Source: VGPE01 sp031431395 (GTDB lineage Bacteria; Chloroflexota; Limnocylindria; Limnocylindrales; CSP1-4). Taken from it: 16,208 nucleotides of DNA. The DNA is taken from positions 1 through 16,208 of the forward strand of contig JANPDJ010000338.1 in NCBI GenBank assembly GCA_031431395.1. Reading direction: 5' to 3'. Shown piece by piece: positions 1 through 5,925 of the stretch. Position 1 is the stretch's first letter. Every line of letters starts with the position of its first letter. Made by a program: the position numbers and the translations under genes. The notes below the pieces were generated by a model. It made no database searches, had not been told where the DNA came from, and saw only the letters and a list, made by a program, of their open reading frames with translations.

Positions 1-256
1 CCCCCCCCCCCCCCCCCCGCCGCCGGGCCGGGCCCCCGCAGCCCCCGGGTTCACCCGCCCACCTGGGCCCCGCCGGACCCCGGCCGGGCGGGACAACCCG
101 GAGGGGCGCCTCGACGGGTTCCCCTCCGCCACTCCGCGTCCGCTGCCGGCCGCTCAGTCCGCCAGGTCGCGTCGCGAGATCCCGCAGCCGCGAGCTTCTC
201 GGCCCGGATGATCGCTGCCATTGGCGTCCTTCCGGGTTCAGTCGGCGGGCACGGGT
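1..256. other. Gene-free GC-rich segment with 5' poly-C run
   Basis: The window opens with 18 consecutive C residues followed by roughly 100 bases made almost only of C and G runs. No reading frame here resembles a protein, no SD-start pair is convincing, and the short frames have the arginine, proline and glycine-rich content expected of GC-rich noise. A short direct repeat CGGGTTCAG occurs at 231-239 and again at 252-260. A small hairpin (CGGGT, loop TCAG, ACCCG; 252-265) overlaps the stop codon of the downstream minus-strand gene. The homopolymer could be an assembly or contig-edge artefact. Confidence 0.6.
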
Positions 257-562
257 TCAGACCCGGACGACACCCTCGATATCGGTCACGAACACGACTG
301 CCGCCTTGACGTCCACGGAACGGCCCGGCGATGCAGCCGAGCCCCGGGGGGTGACCTCGGTCCGCGCCTTCGTACTGGCGCGGATGATCCCGATCACGTC
401 GTCCACTGCTGATTCGTCGACGCCGACGAGCAGCGTGACATTCGTCCGTCTGAGGAACCCGCCCGAGCTGTTCAGCCGGGTGGCGCGGTACTCGTGACGG
501 AGCAGGGCATCAACGACGCCACCGGCGTCGTCGTTGTGCACGATGGCTACGACCAGCTTCAT
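257..562 (-). CDS. darA: Cyclic di-AMP receptor, PstA/DarA family (PII-like)
   Basis: Small cytosolic PII-like signalling protein (101 aa; family about 110 aa) that in Firmicutes binds cyclic di-AMP as a trimer; its downstream partner is unknown. The N-terminus MKLVVAIV is the first beta strand of the ferredoxin fold. A family-typical core follows (RATRLNSSGGFLRRTNVTLLVGV, residues 26-48, here split by its features): R26, T28, F36, L37, N41 and G47 sit at the positions recalled as nucleotide contacts in the staphylococcal protein. The ATG has no SD, but a CATACT hexamer ends 7 nt before it, so the transcript may be leaderless. It is followed by no partner gene; a PIN toxin lies upstream on the same strand. 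The family call is strong; ligand binding is inferred from conservation. Confidence 0.88.
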   Translation of the reverse strand: MKLVVAIVHNDDAGGVVDALLRHEYRATRLNSSGGFLRRTNVTLLVGVDESAVDDVIGIIRASTKARTEVTPRGSAASPGRSVDVKAAVVFVTDIEGVVRV

Positions 563-569
563 GGCGCGG

Positions 570-575
570 AGTATG
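570..575 (-). promoter_or_regulatory. Candidate -10 element for darA (leaderless start)
   Basis: On the minus strand CATACT is followed by 7 nt (CCGCGCC) and then the ATG of darA. This places the expected transcription start at or next to the start codon, and no Shine-Dalgarno sequence is present. No good -35 hexamer is visible at 16-18 nt. It resembles the arrangement before three other genes in this window. Confidence 0.4.
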
Positions 576-627
576 ACGGGTACGCGAGAATCTGCCAGCG
601 CGGTTCGCTGGGACCTGGGCGGTCTCG

Positions 628-1020
628 TCAGGGAAGCGTTGAGAAGCCCGCGGTTCGGAAATCGGCGTCCAGAGCGATCGCGCGCTCGATGCCTTCCCGG
701 CGCATGAAGGCGAAGCTCGTGCGATCGACGAGCGAGATCGATGATCCGATCGTGTCACGGAAGGCCCCGACCGCCGCGGCATGGAGATCTGAGTCGACCT
801 GCGCGACATCGATGGCCGGGATGATGCGGTCGATGAGGTCCGCTGCCACCGCAGGGCCATAGCGCCGGCGCGCCACGGCCAGGGTCTCAACGATGACATA
901 GGCATGCGTCGCAAGTCGCTCGGATCGCCCCAGGGCAAACGCCTCGATGACTCCCGCATGCCCCGGATCGTCCCTGTCCACGAGCGCGAGGATCCCGCTC
1001 GAGTCGACGAACAGCGTCAC
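628..1020 (-). CDS. PIN-domain toxin (VapC-like ribonuclease)
   Basis: Probable toxin ribonuclease of a type II toxin-antitoxin pair, 130 aa, within the usual 125-145 aa for VapC-like proteins. The PIN acidic residues are visible: D6 in FVDSSG, E45 in VIVETLA, D99 in SLVDRTSFA and D118/D120 in LDADF, which together bind the catalytic metal ions. The start is GTG at 1020, and the antitoxin stop TGA overlaps it (GTGA, 4 bp), which implies translational coupling after the antitoxin. The RNA target cannot be read from sequence. All active-site residues are present, so there is no sign of decay. The PIN family call is firm; toxin activity is inferred from the pairing. Confidence 0.88.
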   Translation of the reverse strand: MTLFVDSSGILALVDRDDPGHAGVIEAFALGRSERLATHAYVIVETLAVARRRYGPAVAADLIDRIIPAIDVAQVDSDLHAAAVGAFRDTIGSSISLVDRTSFAFMRREGIERAIALDADFRTAGFSTLP

Positions 1021-1259
1021 CAGCGGTCTCCCGCCAGGACCTCGTCATGATCCCGCGCGACCGAGCCCGTTCCGGAGGCCGCGGAGCCGGCCGCGGCCAA
1101 AAGCACATCGATACGGTGGCGGCGCCGCTCGTCCTCGTCCGGTACGACCTGATCGACTGCGTCGCGGATGACCGCCGCAAGGGACACGTGCCGTCGGCGG
1201 GCCTCCCCCCGGAGACGTCGCATCTGGTCTTCGGTCAGCGACACCTGCGTTCTGATCAC
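1017..1259 (-). CDS. Ribbon-helix-helix (CopG-like) antitoxin
   Basis: Antitoxin partner of the PIN protein, 80 aa. The N-terminal segment IRTQVSLTEDQMRRLRGEARRRHVSLAAVIRDAVDQ has the beta strand plus two helices of the ribbon-helix-helix DNA-binding fold (residues 2-37, shown only as landmarks). The charged, poorly structured C-terminal half would be the part that blocks the toxin. The start is GTG at 1259; no SD precedes it, but TATCAT ends 6 nt upstream, which suggests a leaderless mRNA. It overlaps the toxin by 4 bp. Repeats of GATCACGC around the start are plausible autoregulatory operators. This is a different antitoxin class from the pair at 5671-6311. Confidence 0.82.
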   Translation of the reverse strand: MIRTQVSLTEDQMRRLRGEARRRHVSLAAVIRDAVDQVVPDEDERRRHRIDVLLAAAGSAASGTGSVARDHDEVLAGDRW

Positions 1260-1291
1260 GCTGGAATGATAACGATCACGCAGATTGTGAT
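1254..1291. promoter_or_regulatory. Candidate promoter/operator of the RHH-PIN module
   Basis: Two exact copies of GATCACGC lie at 1254-1261 and 1274-1281, 20 bp apart (about two helical turns), with an inverted half-site GTGAT at 1287-1291 facing ATCAC at 1275-1279. A minus-strand TATCAT hexamer (1266-1271) lies between the two direct copies, 6 nt before the GTG start. Ribbon-helix-helix antitoxins commonly repress their own promoter through such repeated half-sites, so this arrangement fits an autoregulated, possibly leaderless promoter. The repeats are seen directly; their role is inferred. Confidence 0.5.
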
Positions 1292-1371
1292 GTAGGCTGA
1301 TCGAGATGTGACCGCCCCGCCGACCAGATGTCCAGGTGGGCGCCCCCGGGAGCGGTGCCCCATCCAGCTGC

Positions 1372-1641
1372 CTAGCTGCGCTGCGTGAACCAGACCGTGG
1401 GTTCGCCCTCGACTCCAGAGGAAGCCATTGCCTGGTGCAGTTCGGGGCTGTGGGCGAATGCCTGGGCGGCCTGCGCCGTAGCGAACTCGTGGGTCACGGT
1501 GATGTCGTGGGGATCGTCCACCGTCTGGTAGACGGCCTGGGCGATGACGCCCAGACGCTTCTGAATCGGTGCGAAGCCGTCGTACACCTTGCGCCAGGCC
1601 GTGTAGTCGGCCACGCGGTGGCGGATGAACATTGTGACCAT
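1372..1641 (-). CDS. Dimeric alpha/beta-barrel protein (ABM/cyclase-like)
   Basis: Protein of 89 aa in the ferredoxin-like dimeric alpha/beta barrel group (antibiotic-biosynthesis monooxygenase/cyclase-like). The pattern is FIRHRVADYTAWRKVYDGF at the N-terminus, a central strand DITVTHEFAT and a C-terminal helix-strand ending in EPTVWFTQRS. The length matches stand-alone members. ATG at 1641 is supported by GGAGG seven bases upstream; an internal ATG three codons on lacks equal support. A promoter at 1714-1741 would give a leader of about 65 nt. It stands alone, with no biosynthetic neighbour, so the substrate is unknown. Specific names (monooxygenase, cyclase, stress-responsive) should not be read as activity. 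Confidence 0.72.
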   Translation of the reverse strand: MVTMFIRHRVADYTAWRKVYDGFAPIQKRLGVIAQAVYQTVDDPHDITVTHEFATAQAAQAFAHSPELHQAMASSGVEGEPTVWFTQRS

Positions 1642-1713
1642 GGGAATGCCTCCGAGACCCCTGGGGGCCTGGTTGATGGACGTGGATGGCGCTACCAGCG
1701 GCGCTCCGCGGCC

Positions 1714-1741
1714 AGTGTATCGAGGCGAGCGCGCGGGTGAA
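1714..1741 (-). promoter_or_regulatory. Candidate sigma-70 promoter for the ABM-like gene
   Basis: On the minus strand TTCACC (1736-1741) is separated by 16 nt from TACACT (1714-1719). The expected start near 1707 would leave a leader of about 65 nt before the ATG at 1641. Both hexamers are recognisable but the -35 is imperfect. Confidence 0.4.
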
Positions 1742-1770
1742 TTGGCGTCCTGGCCGACCTACTCTCGGCC

Positions 1771-1797
1771 ATGTCTCAACATCCCGGGGAACCACAC
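1771..1797 (+). repeat. 27-bp imperfect direct repeat, copy 1
   Basis: Matches the copy at 2130-2156 at 23 of 27 positions; the shared core includes CAACATCCC and GGGAAC. It directly follows a 6-bp-stem hairpin at 1752-1770. From the second base the unit starts TGT and contains ACA near its end, a layout reminiscent of insertion-sequence termini. That reading is only an inference because both copies have the same orientation. Confidence 0.6.
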
Positions 1798-2090
1798 CTC
1801 GGCGGTTCGGCGCGGCGGCGCATTCCGGCCGCGTTCCTCGCCTGCCTCGCTCGCGTTTCCGTCAGGTACTCGCCAGGTGACTGGCAATCACGCCGCGGAG
1901 CCCGATTCTCAGTCACTCAGTCTTGGGGCGACTGGGAGGTGCCACCCAGCGACGCCACGGCCGTCCGCGACGAGCTCTTCGTGCGTGAACGGAGCCCGCG
2001 CACCCGCTGGCGGGGGACAGTCGGGCGCCTTGCAGTCGTGCCGCGGGTAGGTGACAGAAACACGACCCCACCGGCCGGTTGATCGGGCGA

Positions 2091-2111
2091 CTCGAGGGCT
2101 GGCTCCTCGAG
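2091..2111 (-). terminator. Inverted repeat downstream of serC, possible terminator
   Basis: CTCGAGG (2091-2097), 7-nt loop, CCTCGAG (2105-2111): a perfect 7-bp stem about 46 bases beyond the serC stop on the minus strand. No T tract follows, so intrinsic termination is uncertain. Confidence 0.3.
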
Positions 2112-2129
2112 CGCTTGGCTGCCTGAGTC

Positions 2130-2156
2130 ATGTCCCAACATCCCCGGGAACGACAG
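2130..2156 (+). repeat. 27-bp imperfect direct repeat, copy 2
   Basis: Second copy, 359 bp from the first and in the same orientation, ending exactly one base before the stop codon of serC. Differences from copy 1 are at positions 6, 16, 23 and 27 of the unit. Its exact abutment to the gene end suggests either a junction of an old insertion or a dispersed 3'-flank repeat. Confidence 0.6.
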
Positions 2157-3242
2157 CTAGCCATTGCGCCGTTCGAACTCGCGCATGAAGTCGACCAGGT
2201 CGTCCACGCCCTGCTCCGGGAACGCGTTGTAGATGGATGCCCGCATGCCGCCCACCGAGCGGTGGCCCTTGAGCCCGTCGAACCCGGCGGCCGTGGATTC
2301 CTTGATGAACGCCTTCTCCAACTCCTCGGTCGCGAGGCGGAACGTGACGTTCATGAGGCTCCGGCTCGCCTTCTCGGCGGTGGGTCGCCAGAACCCCGTA
2401 CGGTCGAGTTCCGCGTACAGCCTGCCGGCCTTCCGCTGGTTGATCTCCGCGATGGCCGGCAGTCCGCCCTGGCCAAGGAGCCACTCCAGGACGAGGCCCA
2501 GGACGTAGACGCCGAACGCCGGCGGCGTGTTGTACAGCGAGCCGTTCTCGGCGTGGACGGCGTAGTTGAGCATCGTGTGGAGCGACTTGCTGGAACGCTC
2601 CAGCAGGTCCTGCCGGATGATCACGACGGTGACCCCGGACGGCCCGAGGTTCTTCTGGGCGCCGGCGTAGATCAGCCCGTACTTCGTGACGTCGATGGGC
2701 CCGCTGAAGATGTCCGATGAGGCGTCGCTCACGAGCGGGGCGTCGCCGACCGGCGGGAGGCGGTGCCACTCGGTGCCTTCGATCGTGTTGTTCGCCGTCA
2801 TGTGGACGTACGCGGCGCCGGGCGTGAACGCAAGCTCGGCGTCCGTGGGGATCCGGTTGAAGTTCGTGTCGACCGTGGATCCGGTCTCGTTGACGGCCCC
2901 GACGCGCCGCGCTTCCTTGACGGCCTTGTCGGCCCAGGTGCCGGTCATGATGTAGTCGGCGGTCCGACCCTCCGTCAGGAGGTTCATGGGGACCATCGAG
3001 AACTGGAGCGTCGCGCCGCCCTGGAGGAAGAGGATCCGGTACGAATCCGGGATGCCGGCCAGCAGGCGGATATCCGCCTCCGCCTTGCCGATGATCCCCT
3101 CGAACGTGGACGAGCGGTGGCTGATCTCCATGACGGACATGCCGACGCCAGGGAGCGCGACGAGATCACGCTGGACCTGCTCGAGCACGGGCAGCGGCAG
3201 GACCGCCGGGCCGGACGAGAAGTTGTAGATGCGTTGGGTCAA
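2157..3242 (-). CDS. serC: Phosphoserine aminotransferase
   Basis: PLP enzyme that converts 3-phosphohydroxypyruvate and glutamate to O-phosphoserine and 2-oxoglutarate in the cytosol. The 361-aa length equals the family norm (about 360). Landmarks are the N-terminal NFSSGPAVLP, the EISHRSSTFEGI segment, FLQGGATLQFSMVPMNLL, and the PLP-lysine region YGLIYAGAQKNLGPSG, with the Schiff-base lysine in AQKN. The C-terminal GLKGHRSVGGMRASIYNAFP is also typical. The start is TTG at 3242, chosen because AAGGAGG lies five bases upstream and the next residues (TQRIYNFSSGP) begin the fold; the open frame continues further upstream only by overlap with serA. It lies 41 bp after serA as the last gene of the DUF1015-serA-serC operon. 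Very confident. Confidence 0.96.
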   Translation of the reverse strand: MTQRIYNFSSGPAVLPLPVLEQVQRDLVALPGVGMSVMEISHRSSTFEGIIGKAEADIRLLAGIPDSYRILFLQGGATLQFSMVPMNLLTEGRTADYIMTGTWADKAVKEARRVGAVNETGSTVDTNFNRIPTDAELAFTPGAAYVHMTANNTIEGTEWHRLPPVGDAPLVSDASSDIFSGPIDVTKYGLIYAGAQKNLGPSGVTVVIIRQDLLERSSKSLHTMLNYAVHAENGSLYNTPPAFGVYVLGLVLEWLLGQGGLPAIAEINQRKAGRLYAELDRTGFWRPTAEKASRSLMNVTFRLATEELEKAFIKESTAAGFDGLKGHRSVGGMRASIYNAFPEQGVDDLVDFMREFERRNG

Positions 3243-3254
3243 GGTGGCCTCCTT
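3243..3254 (-). promoter_or_regulatory. Strong SD that fixes the serC TTG start
   Basis: AAGGAGG (3248-3254 on the minus strand) sits five bases from the TTG at 3242. It is the best SD in the operon and rules out the much longer open frame that runs back into serA. Confidence 0.8.
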
Positions 3255-3283
3255 GCCAGCCCGGAGGGCGACGAGCCAGGTGC

Positions 3284-4288
3284 TCAGGACTGCCGGGCAG
3301 GATTCACCAGGTTCGGAACATCCCCGGTCTCGATGAACGAACGGACGATGCGGACGGTCTCGGCGGCGATCGCCTCCTGCGCCTCGTCGGTGGATGCACC
3401 GATGTGGTGGGTCCCGTAGACGCCGGGCAGGTCCAGCAGCGCGTGGTGGTACTCCGAGGTCCCCGTCGTCGGCTCGTCCGGGTAGACGTCGAGCCCAACG
3501 CGGAACCCCCGGTCGCGGACTGCCCTGGCGAGGGCGTCGTGGTCGAGGACCTCGGCGCGGGACGTGTTGATGACGAACGCGCCGGCCCGCAGCCGGCCGA
3601 TGAGCGCCGCGTCGACCAACCCGCGCGTCTCGGGTGCGAGCGCGACATGGAGGCTCAGGATATCGGCCGCGTCCGCCACCTCGGCCGGGGTCGTCACGGC
3701 CGTGAGCCGCGAATCCGGGGTGGACGGCGCGAGGCCGTACGCGGAGAAGTCCACGGGTGCGCCGCTCTCGAACGAGCGGCTCCACGCCACGATGTGCATC
3801 CCGAACGCCTGCGCGCGCCGTGCCACCTCCTGGCCGATGCTCCCGAACCCAAGGAGGCCGAGGGTGCGGCCCTTCAGGCCGGCGGCCTTCGCGTACTCCT
3901 TCTTGTTCCACCGGCCGGCCCGCAGGTCGGCGACGTTGTCGGGGATCCGTCGGTCGAGAGCGAGGATCAGCCCCAAGGTGAGTTCGGCGACGGCGATCGC
4001 ATTCTTGCCGGGGCAGTTCGAGACGAAGATGCCGTGCGCGGATGCGGCCGCGACGTCGATCGTGTTGTAGCCCGCGCCGGCCCGCACGATGAGCGCGAGG
4101 TCGCCGCTGCCCATCATCTCCGCCGTCACCTTCGTGGAGCGGACGACGAGCACCGCGGCGCGTGTCTCGCGGAGTGACGCCCTCAGCGCCTCGTCCTTGA
4201 GATTGGGGTCGAAGACGACTTCGCACCCGGCATCCGCCAGCCCGGTGATGCCCGACTGCTCGAACGGGTCGGCAATGAGGACCTTCAT
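3284..4288 (-). CDS. serA: D-3-phosphoglycerate dehydrogenase (short form)
   Basis: Oxidises 3-phosphoglycerate to 3-phosphohydroxypyruvate with NAD, the first step of serine synthesis. The product is 334 aa, the short form that lacks a C-terminal ACT regulatory domain, so feedback inhibition by serine through ACT is not expected. Visible motifs: RAGAGYNTIDV and GKNAIAVAELTLGLIL in the substrate/hinge region, the NAD Rossmann motif LGLLGFGSIGQEVA, and catalytic positions R in NTSRAEV, E in YPDEP and H in HHIGASTDEAQ. The more usual RG after the catalytic arginine is RA here. ATG at 4288 overlaps the DUF1015 stop (ATGA); a longer frame beginning 21 codons upstream lies inside that gene. The operon continues into serC. 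Confidence 0.94.
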   Translation of the reverse strand: MKVLIADPFEQSGITGLADAGCEVVFDPNLKDEALRASLRETRAAVLVVRSTKVTAEMMGSGDLALIVRAGAGYNTIDVAAASAHGIFVSNCPGKNAIAVAELTLGLILALDRRIPDNVADLRAGRWNKKEYAKAAGLKGRTLGLLGFGSIGQEVARRAQAFGMHIVAWSRSFESGAPVDFSAYGLAPSTPDSRLTAVTTPAEVADAADILSLHVALAPETRGLVDAALIGRLRAGAFVINTSRAEVLDHDALARAVRDRGFRVGLDVYPDEPTTGTSEYHHALLDLPGVYGTHHIGASTDEAQEAIAAETVRIVRSFIETGDVPNLVNPARQS

Positions 4289-5523
4289 TCCCGTCGGCTC
4301 CCCCCGATGAGATGCGTGAGGAGCCCGTCGCGCAGTTTGGGCTCGAACCACGTGGACTTGGGCGGCATGATGCCGCCCGCGTCAGCGATTGCCATGAGAT
4401 CCGTGACGCTGACCGGGTGCATCGCGAAGCCAGCGGCTACGGCCCCGATGTCGACGAGCGCCGCCAGGGCGCCCGGCCCCCGGATCCCCCCGACGAAGTC
4501 GATCCGCTTGTCCGTCCGCGGGTCGCCGATACCGAGGAGCGGTGCCAGGACCTGGTCCTGCAGGAGCGAAACGTCCAGCCGGTCCGCGGGGGCAGCGCCG
4601 GACGGAGCGGGCTGTAGCCGGATCGCGTGCCAGCGGCCGTCGAGGTACAGCGCGACCTCGCCCCTGCCTGCCGGCGTGTCCGACCCGTGCATGACCTCGT
4701 GCGTTGCCCGAAGCGCGTCGAGGAGCGCAGCAGGCGTCCGTCCAGCAAGGTCCTTGACGACGCGGTGATACGGCAGGACCTGCATCTGGTCGTCCGGGAA
4801 GGCCACCGCGAGGAACGTGTCCGCCTCGATGGGGCCGCCGCCGGCCGTCTCCCGAAGCGCCGTCCGGGCGCGCATCGCGCTCGCTGCCCGATGGTGTCCG
4901 TCGGCGATGTAGAGGGCGGGGATGCGCGCGTACGCGCCGACCAGGGCGTCGCGATCACGCGCTTCCGCGCGCCAGATCGTGTGGACGATGCCGTCCGCAG
5001 CGGTCACGTTGAACAGCGGCGGGGTCGCCGTGGCCCGGGCGACGATCGCGTCCACCGCGCTCTCTGCCCGGTATGTCAGGAGGACCGGCCCCGTCTGCGC
5101 ACGTAGCTCGAGGATGTGGCGCGTCCGGTCGTCCTCCTTGTCCTTTCGCGTCCGCTCGTGCTTGAGGATCAGGTCGCGCTCGTACTCGTCCACCGAGAAG
5201 CAGCCGGCGATCCCGGTCTGCACGTGCTCGCCCATCCGCAGCCGGTACACGTAGAGGGCGGGCGTCTCCTCCTGGACGAGCGGCGCCGCGCTGCGAAGAC
5301 GGGCGAAGTTCGCGGCGGCCTTCGCGTAGACGGCCTCGGCGTAGGGGTCCGTCTCGGGCGGCAGTTCGATCTCGGCGCGCGAGACCCGCAGGAAGCTGAG
5401 CGGATTGCCCTCGGCCAGTGCCCGGGCCTCCCCTGCATTCACGACGTCGTAGGGAACGGCCGCGACCGCGGCGGCCTGCGCGGGGTTTGGCCGGAGCGCG
5501 CGGAAGGGCTGAATGCTGGCCAT
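4285..5523 (-). CDS. DUF1015 family protein, first gene of the serine operon
   Basis: Conserved protein of no established function (COG4198/DUF1015), 412 aa, the family's usual length. Motifs in order: PYDVV (24-28), GNPLSFLRV (39-47), KHERT (121-125) in a charged stretch, YIADGHHRAASA (205-216), LPYHRVVKD (250-258), TDKRIDFVGG (337-346) and MPPKSTWFEPKLRDG (386-400). The DGHHR motif resembles that of ParB/Srx-fold serine kinases such as archaeal SerK; this is a motif similarity I recall, not an alignment. ATG at 5523 is chosen because MASIQPFRALRP is the typical N-terminus; TACAAT ends 9 nt upstream and no SD exists. It overlaps serA by 4 bp, so both are made together. A role in the phosphoserine to serine step is a hypothesis. 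Confidence 0.88.
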   Translation of the reverse strand: MASIQPFRALRPNPAQAAAVAAVPYDVVNAGEARALAEGNPLSFLRVSRAEIELPPETDPYAEAVYAKAAANFARLRSAAPLVQEETPALYVYRLRMGEHVQTGIAGCFSVDEYERDLILKHERTRKDKEDDRTRHILELRAQTGPVLLTYRAESAVDAIVARATATPPLFNVTAADGIVHTIWRAEARDRDALVGAYARIPALYIADGHHRAASAMRARTALRETAGGGPIEADTFLAVAFPDDQMQVLPYHRVVKDLAGRTPAALLDALRATHEVMHGSDTPAGRGEVALYLDGRWHAIRLQPAPSGAAPADRLDVSLLQDQVLAPLLGIGDPRTDKRIDFVGGIRGPGALAALVDIGAVAAGFAMHPVSVTDLMAIADAGGIMPPKSTWFEPKLRDGLLTHLIGGSRRE

Positions 5524-5532
5524 AGGCCGTGG

Positions 5533-5538
5533 ATTGTA
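5533..5538 (-). promoter_or_regulatory. Candidate -10 of the DUF1015-serA-serC operon
   Basis: TACAAT on the minus strand, nine bases before the ATG at 5523. It is one mismatch from the consensus, and the predicted start falls within a few bases of the ATG, so the operon mRNA may be leaderless. No clear -35 is seen. The divergent vapB promoter lies in the same 147-bp interval. Confidence 0.45.
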
Positions 5539-5636
5539 GAAGGTCGCACGGCCCAGTTCCGCGCCTACGATAAGCCGCGCGAGGGCTTCCTGCGAAAGGC
5601 GCCACCGCATGGGCTCTCGAACGGAAACGCAGGGTA

Positions 5637-5673
5637 GTAGATATCCACCATGTCATGGTAGACTTCCACCATG
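5637..5673 (+). promoter_or_regulatory. Tandem repeat operator/promoter of vapBC
   Basis: GTAGATATCCACCATG (5637-5652) and GTAGACTTCCACCATG (5658-5673) match at 14 of 16 positions and are offset by 21 bp, two helical turns. Between and across them lies the palindrome CCATGTCATGG (5648-5658). The second copy ends in the ATG of vapB. A TAGACT hexamer (5659-5664) lies 6 nt before that ATG, a possible -10 for a leaderless transcript. VapB antitoxins typically autorepress from such sites. The repeats are plain to see; the binding is inferred. Confidence 0.55.
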
Positions 5674-5925
5674 AGCCTGAACATCAAGAGCCCCGAGGCG
5701 CACGAGCTGGCGCGCGAGGTGGCCGACTTGACCGGCGAAACCCTGACCACTGCCGTGAAGGAGGCCCTTCGCGAGCGGCTTGAGCGCCTCCGGGGCGAGG
5801 CAGCCCCCCACCTGGCCGATCGGCTTCTGGCTATCGGCCGCGACTGCGCACGCCGGTTGCCGGAGCCCTATCGCTCTGCGGACCACGGAGACCTGCTCTA
5901 CGACGACAGCGGACTACCGTCGTGA
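5671..5925 (+). CDS. vapB: VapB-family antitoxin (Rv0623-like)
   Basis: Antitoxin of 84 aa in the PSK-type transcription-factor family. The N-terminus MSLNIKSPEAHELAREVADL followed by TGETLTTAVKEALRERLER is the characteristic DNA-binding half, and the acidic C-terminus ending DHGDLLYDDSGLPS is the likely toxin-neutralising tail. ATG at 5671 is within the second operator repeat. No SD is seen, consistent with a leaderless message. The stop overlaps the GTG of the toxin (GTGA, 4 bp). It diverges from the serine operon, so operator occupancy could in principle affect that promoter as well. Confidence 0.9.
   Translation: MSLNIKSPEAHELAREVADLTGETLTTAVKEALRERLERLRGEAAPHLADRLLAIGRDCARRLPEPYRSADHGDLLYDDSGLPS

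Larger units (their letters stand above)
1642..2156. other. Non-coding interval between serC and the ABM-like gene
   Basis: About 515 bases without a convincing gene on either strand. Short open frames exist but have no family resemblance and no SD. It holds the promoter at 1714-1741, a hairpin (GGCCGA, 7-nt loop, TCGGCC; 1752-1770), two imperfect copies of a 27-bp sequence (1771-1797 and 2130-2156) and an inverted repeat at 2091-2111. The two repeat copies may mark a decayed mobile element, but no transposase remnant is recognisable between them. Confidence 0.55.

Noticed and set aside
1913..2164. Short minus-strand frames between serC and the ABM-like gene
   Set aside because: No family resemblance, no SD, and composition typical of frame noise; they also extend over the serC stop region.
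2157..4226. A 689-codon frame joining serC to a long upstream segment
   Set aside because: The upstream half lies over serA in another frame and has Arg/Gly/Pro noise composition. A strong SD and TTG at 3242 give a normal-length SerC.
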